31,652 bases of DNA. Source: Guillardia theta CCMP2712. Taxonomy: Eukaryota > Cryptophyceae > Pyrenomonadales > Geminigeraceae. The notes beneath the pieces are model-generated. The model made no database searches and had not been told where the DNA came from. It saw nothing but the letters and a program-made list of their open reading frames with translations. Below, one piece after another: positions 30,082 through 31,652 of this stretch. Within the stretch, counting starts at the first letter, position 1. Every line of letters begins with the position of its first letter. The DNA is taken from positions 366,220 through 397,871 of the forward strand of contig NW_005434607.1 in the NCBI RefSeq assembly GCF_000315625.1, in the 5' to 3' direction. The position numbers and the translations under genes were made by a program.

Positions 30082-31652
30082 AGCAGCATACAGGCGATGA
30101 TGGTGATGGTGCCAAGTACGATGATTGTGGTGTTGGCGATGATCGAGATGGAGATGACGATTATGGAGACGATGTCGAGCAAGAGAGGCTGATGGGAGTG
30201 CAGTTTGTGATGTATCCTTCCACGGCGGAGTGCTGTCCCTTCTGCAGCAGGCATGCGGAGTTCGAGGCCGAGAATGCCAAACAGGTCAAGCTTGCTGCTT
30301 GCGGGAGCCTCTGCTGATGCGACCTCTTGGGTGCAGATTCGAGCGAGCAGGGCTGATTTCCGCAAGAAAGTCAAGGCCGTATTCGAGGGAAATTCGATCA
30401 AGTTGAAGAACGAGCAGAAATATTTCCTGATCTCAACGGAGTGGGTTGATCATTTCAAGGATTGGGTTCAGGTGCCCCCATGCTCTCATGCAATATGCCC
30501 CTTCCTCCCATTGCTGCTGCTCTCATCGCTCCTCCTTTCTCCTTCCTCCTCTTCTTCCCCATCCTCCTCCTCCTCGGCTCATATCGCATCGCAGATCCCG
30601 GAGATACAAGAGCTCCGTCCCATCGACAACAGCCCACTGCTGGTGCCCAAAGACGCGGAGGAGAGCGAGCGGGGAAAGCTGCAGTACGATCCGTCCGACC
30701 TCTCCCAGATCGACCTGCCCTACATCTGGGCAAGCGAGGAGGATTGGAAAACTCTGCAGCATCGGGCGGGAGGAGGTCCCGCAATCATGGTTTCCCCGAT
30801 CCTCGATCAGCAGTCGTGGTACTCCCTGCCTCTCTCTTCCCCCATCGCCCAGAGGCCACGACCTCAAGTCACTCCCCCCCCCCCCCCCCCACGCCCCCGC
30901 CCTGCGCTCAATCCGCTGCCTTCCTTCACCTTCGTTTGATCACGTTGCAACTTCTCAAGAGTCCTCTGCTTTCGTCTTCCCCTCCTCCATCCCCTCAACC
31001 TCTGCTCGCCTTCTTCGTTCGTTTGCACCTCTTCCTCTTCCTCGCTCTCCGTCCTGTTCCTTCTCCTTCTCCGCATACTCCCCTGCTCCCAACTGCCACA
31101 GCGCTGACTTTGTCACAAGGTGCGGAGACATTTTAGTCAACAGGGCACCCAAGATGAACGGATACACGGGAGCCATCGTATGCATCACGGAGCCTCAGAC
31201 GAGCGAGCGATATGTCAAGATGAGGAAGGAGAACGAGCGGACGCAGAGGCTGACCTTCCACAACGGCACTCTGAACATCGTCAAGCGGCATGGAGGGGCA
31301 GGAGGGGCGGGAGGTGCGGGAGGAGCAGCGGTGGCGGCGAGCAGGTCGGGAGAGAGCGGCTCACGGAGACTGCGGAATCGGAAGGGAGAGATGCAGGTGC
31401 AGTCTCGCTGGTGCAGGGACAATCCGCTCCTGCCCGCACCCTCTCCTCTCCTCTCCTCCTCTCCTCTCCCCTCCTCTCCTCTCCTCTCCTCTCCTCTCCT
31501 CTCCTCTCCTCTCCTCCTCTCCTCTCCTCTCCTCTCCTCTCCTCTCCTCTCCTCTCCTCTCCTCTTCATCGCTTTGATGGCGTATGTGATCGCTGCGGGG
31601 ACTGAAGAGAGTCTCAAATATTTCACTCCTCTGAGATTTCAGGTCTTGTGCA
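27014..31652 (+). CDS. USP48-like ubiquitin carboxyl-terminal hydrolase with DUSP repeats (3' end cut by window)
   Basis: Exon 1 is 27014-28530. Then 28586-28645, 28694-28773, 28806-28872, 28941-29001, 29196-29303, 29362-29478, 29696-29755, 29799-29960, 30186-30284, 30337-30471, 30595-30818, 31102-31396 and probably 31643 onward; nearly all joins are phase-checked. The USP domain has the Cys box NLGATCYMNS (catalytic Cys about residue 122), zinc-ribbon CxxC pairs (YCTKCSVCGY, YQCQHCN) and the His box QGHYIAHV (His about 411) with WWRFDDD. Tandem DUSP-like modules follow: FFISTDWLKHWISLD, ISEEAWNAILVQYG, YFLISTEWVDHFKDW, then IDLPYIWASEEDWKTL. USP domain plus several DUSPs is the USP48 layout. 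This peptidase removes ubiquitin from substrates, mainly in the nucleus. The frame is open upstream to ATG 26855, giving 53 extra residues; 27014 was chosen because composition becomes typical there. The 29756-29798 joint is tentative. Confidence 0.9.
29045..29168. repeat. (CTCCTCC)n polypyrimidine intronic repeat
   Basis: A degenerate CTCCTCCCTCC array fills most of the intron 29002-29195 of the USP48-like gene, on its sense strand. Confidence 0.95.
29508..29591. repeat. (GTC/ATC)n trinucleotide intronic repeat, sense strand TCATCATC
   Basis: GTCGTC passes into a long CATCAT run in the intron 29479-29695. It is complementary to the GATGAT run at 30005-30079 in a later intron of the same gene. 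Confidence 0.97.
30005..30079. repeat. (GAT)n trinucleotide intronic repeat
   Basis: A long GATGAT run, with a TGTTGT interruption near 30014-30030, in the intron 29961-30185 of the USP48-like gene. Confidence 0.97.
30874..30890. repeat. Poly-C run of 17
   Basis: Seventeen consecutive C in the intron 30819-31101, in an otherwise CT-rich tract. Length is prone to sequencing and assembly error. Confidence 0.9.
31440..31565. repeat. (CTCCT)n / TCTCC pentanucleotide intronic repeat
   Basis: A long near-perfect CTCCT array on the sense strand, in the last intron seen of the USP48-like gene (31397-31642). The next exon appears to begin at 31643 after TTTCAG. Confidence 0.95.

Overview
The window is nuclear DNA of a unicellular eukaryote. 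Genes are dense, lie on both strands and are split by many short introns. The introns follow GT-AG, with one probable GC-AG case. They are mostly 26-140 nt and usually end in a short pyrimidine stretch plus AG, often with a CTGAC-like branch site just upstream. No operon structure, Shine-Dalgarno series or prokaryotic gene was found. The genus cannot be fixed from the sequence. A GC-rich protist, for example a cryptophyte or a related alga, would fit, but this is inference. All gene models are hand-spliced from reading-frame, phase and splice-site agreement. The ORF fragments that looked real were joined only where phases matched.

Layout. 1-300: GA-rich repeat and perhaps the last exons of a plus-strand gene. 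306-1920 (-): multi-exon membrane protein of unknown family. 2311-4558 (+): secreted cysteine-rich protein in 12 exons. 4763-8094 (-): a 21-exon GILT-type (gamma-interferon-inducible lysosomal thiol reductase) protein with a long acidic/coiled N-terminal region. 8095-10750: gene-poor DNA holding a 1,262-bp TA-flanked inverted-repeat transposon. 10776-12256 (-): AT-richer orphan exons. 12300-14250: repetitive, GC-rich or GGGTGGGG-rich DNA. 14253-15664 (+): a 384-residue Ser-rich orphan in seven exons. 15845-18231 (-): a PDZ / coiled coil / PDZ / WW scaffold. 18232-19930: repeats. 19931-22024 (+): a PH-FYVE-PH phosphoinositide-binding protein. 22286-22585 (-): a 63-residue two-exon protein. 22586-24570: no gene seen. 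24573-25289 (-): orphan ORF. 25320-26850: repeats and microsatellites. 27014 to the right edge (+): a USP48-like ubiquitin protease with DUSP repeats, cut by the window end.

The genes do not form one pathway. Recognisable roles are a thiol reductase of the secretory/lysosomal route, an endosomal PI3P-type adaptor, a PDZ/WW scaffold and a deubiquitinase. The most notable things are the unusual GILT architecture, the ultrashort introns (26-39 nt), the TA-flanked transposon with a hairpin end, complementary trinucleotide repeats in two introns of the USP gene, and a family of GGGTGGGG-rich interspersed repeats.
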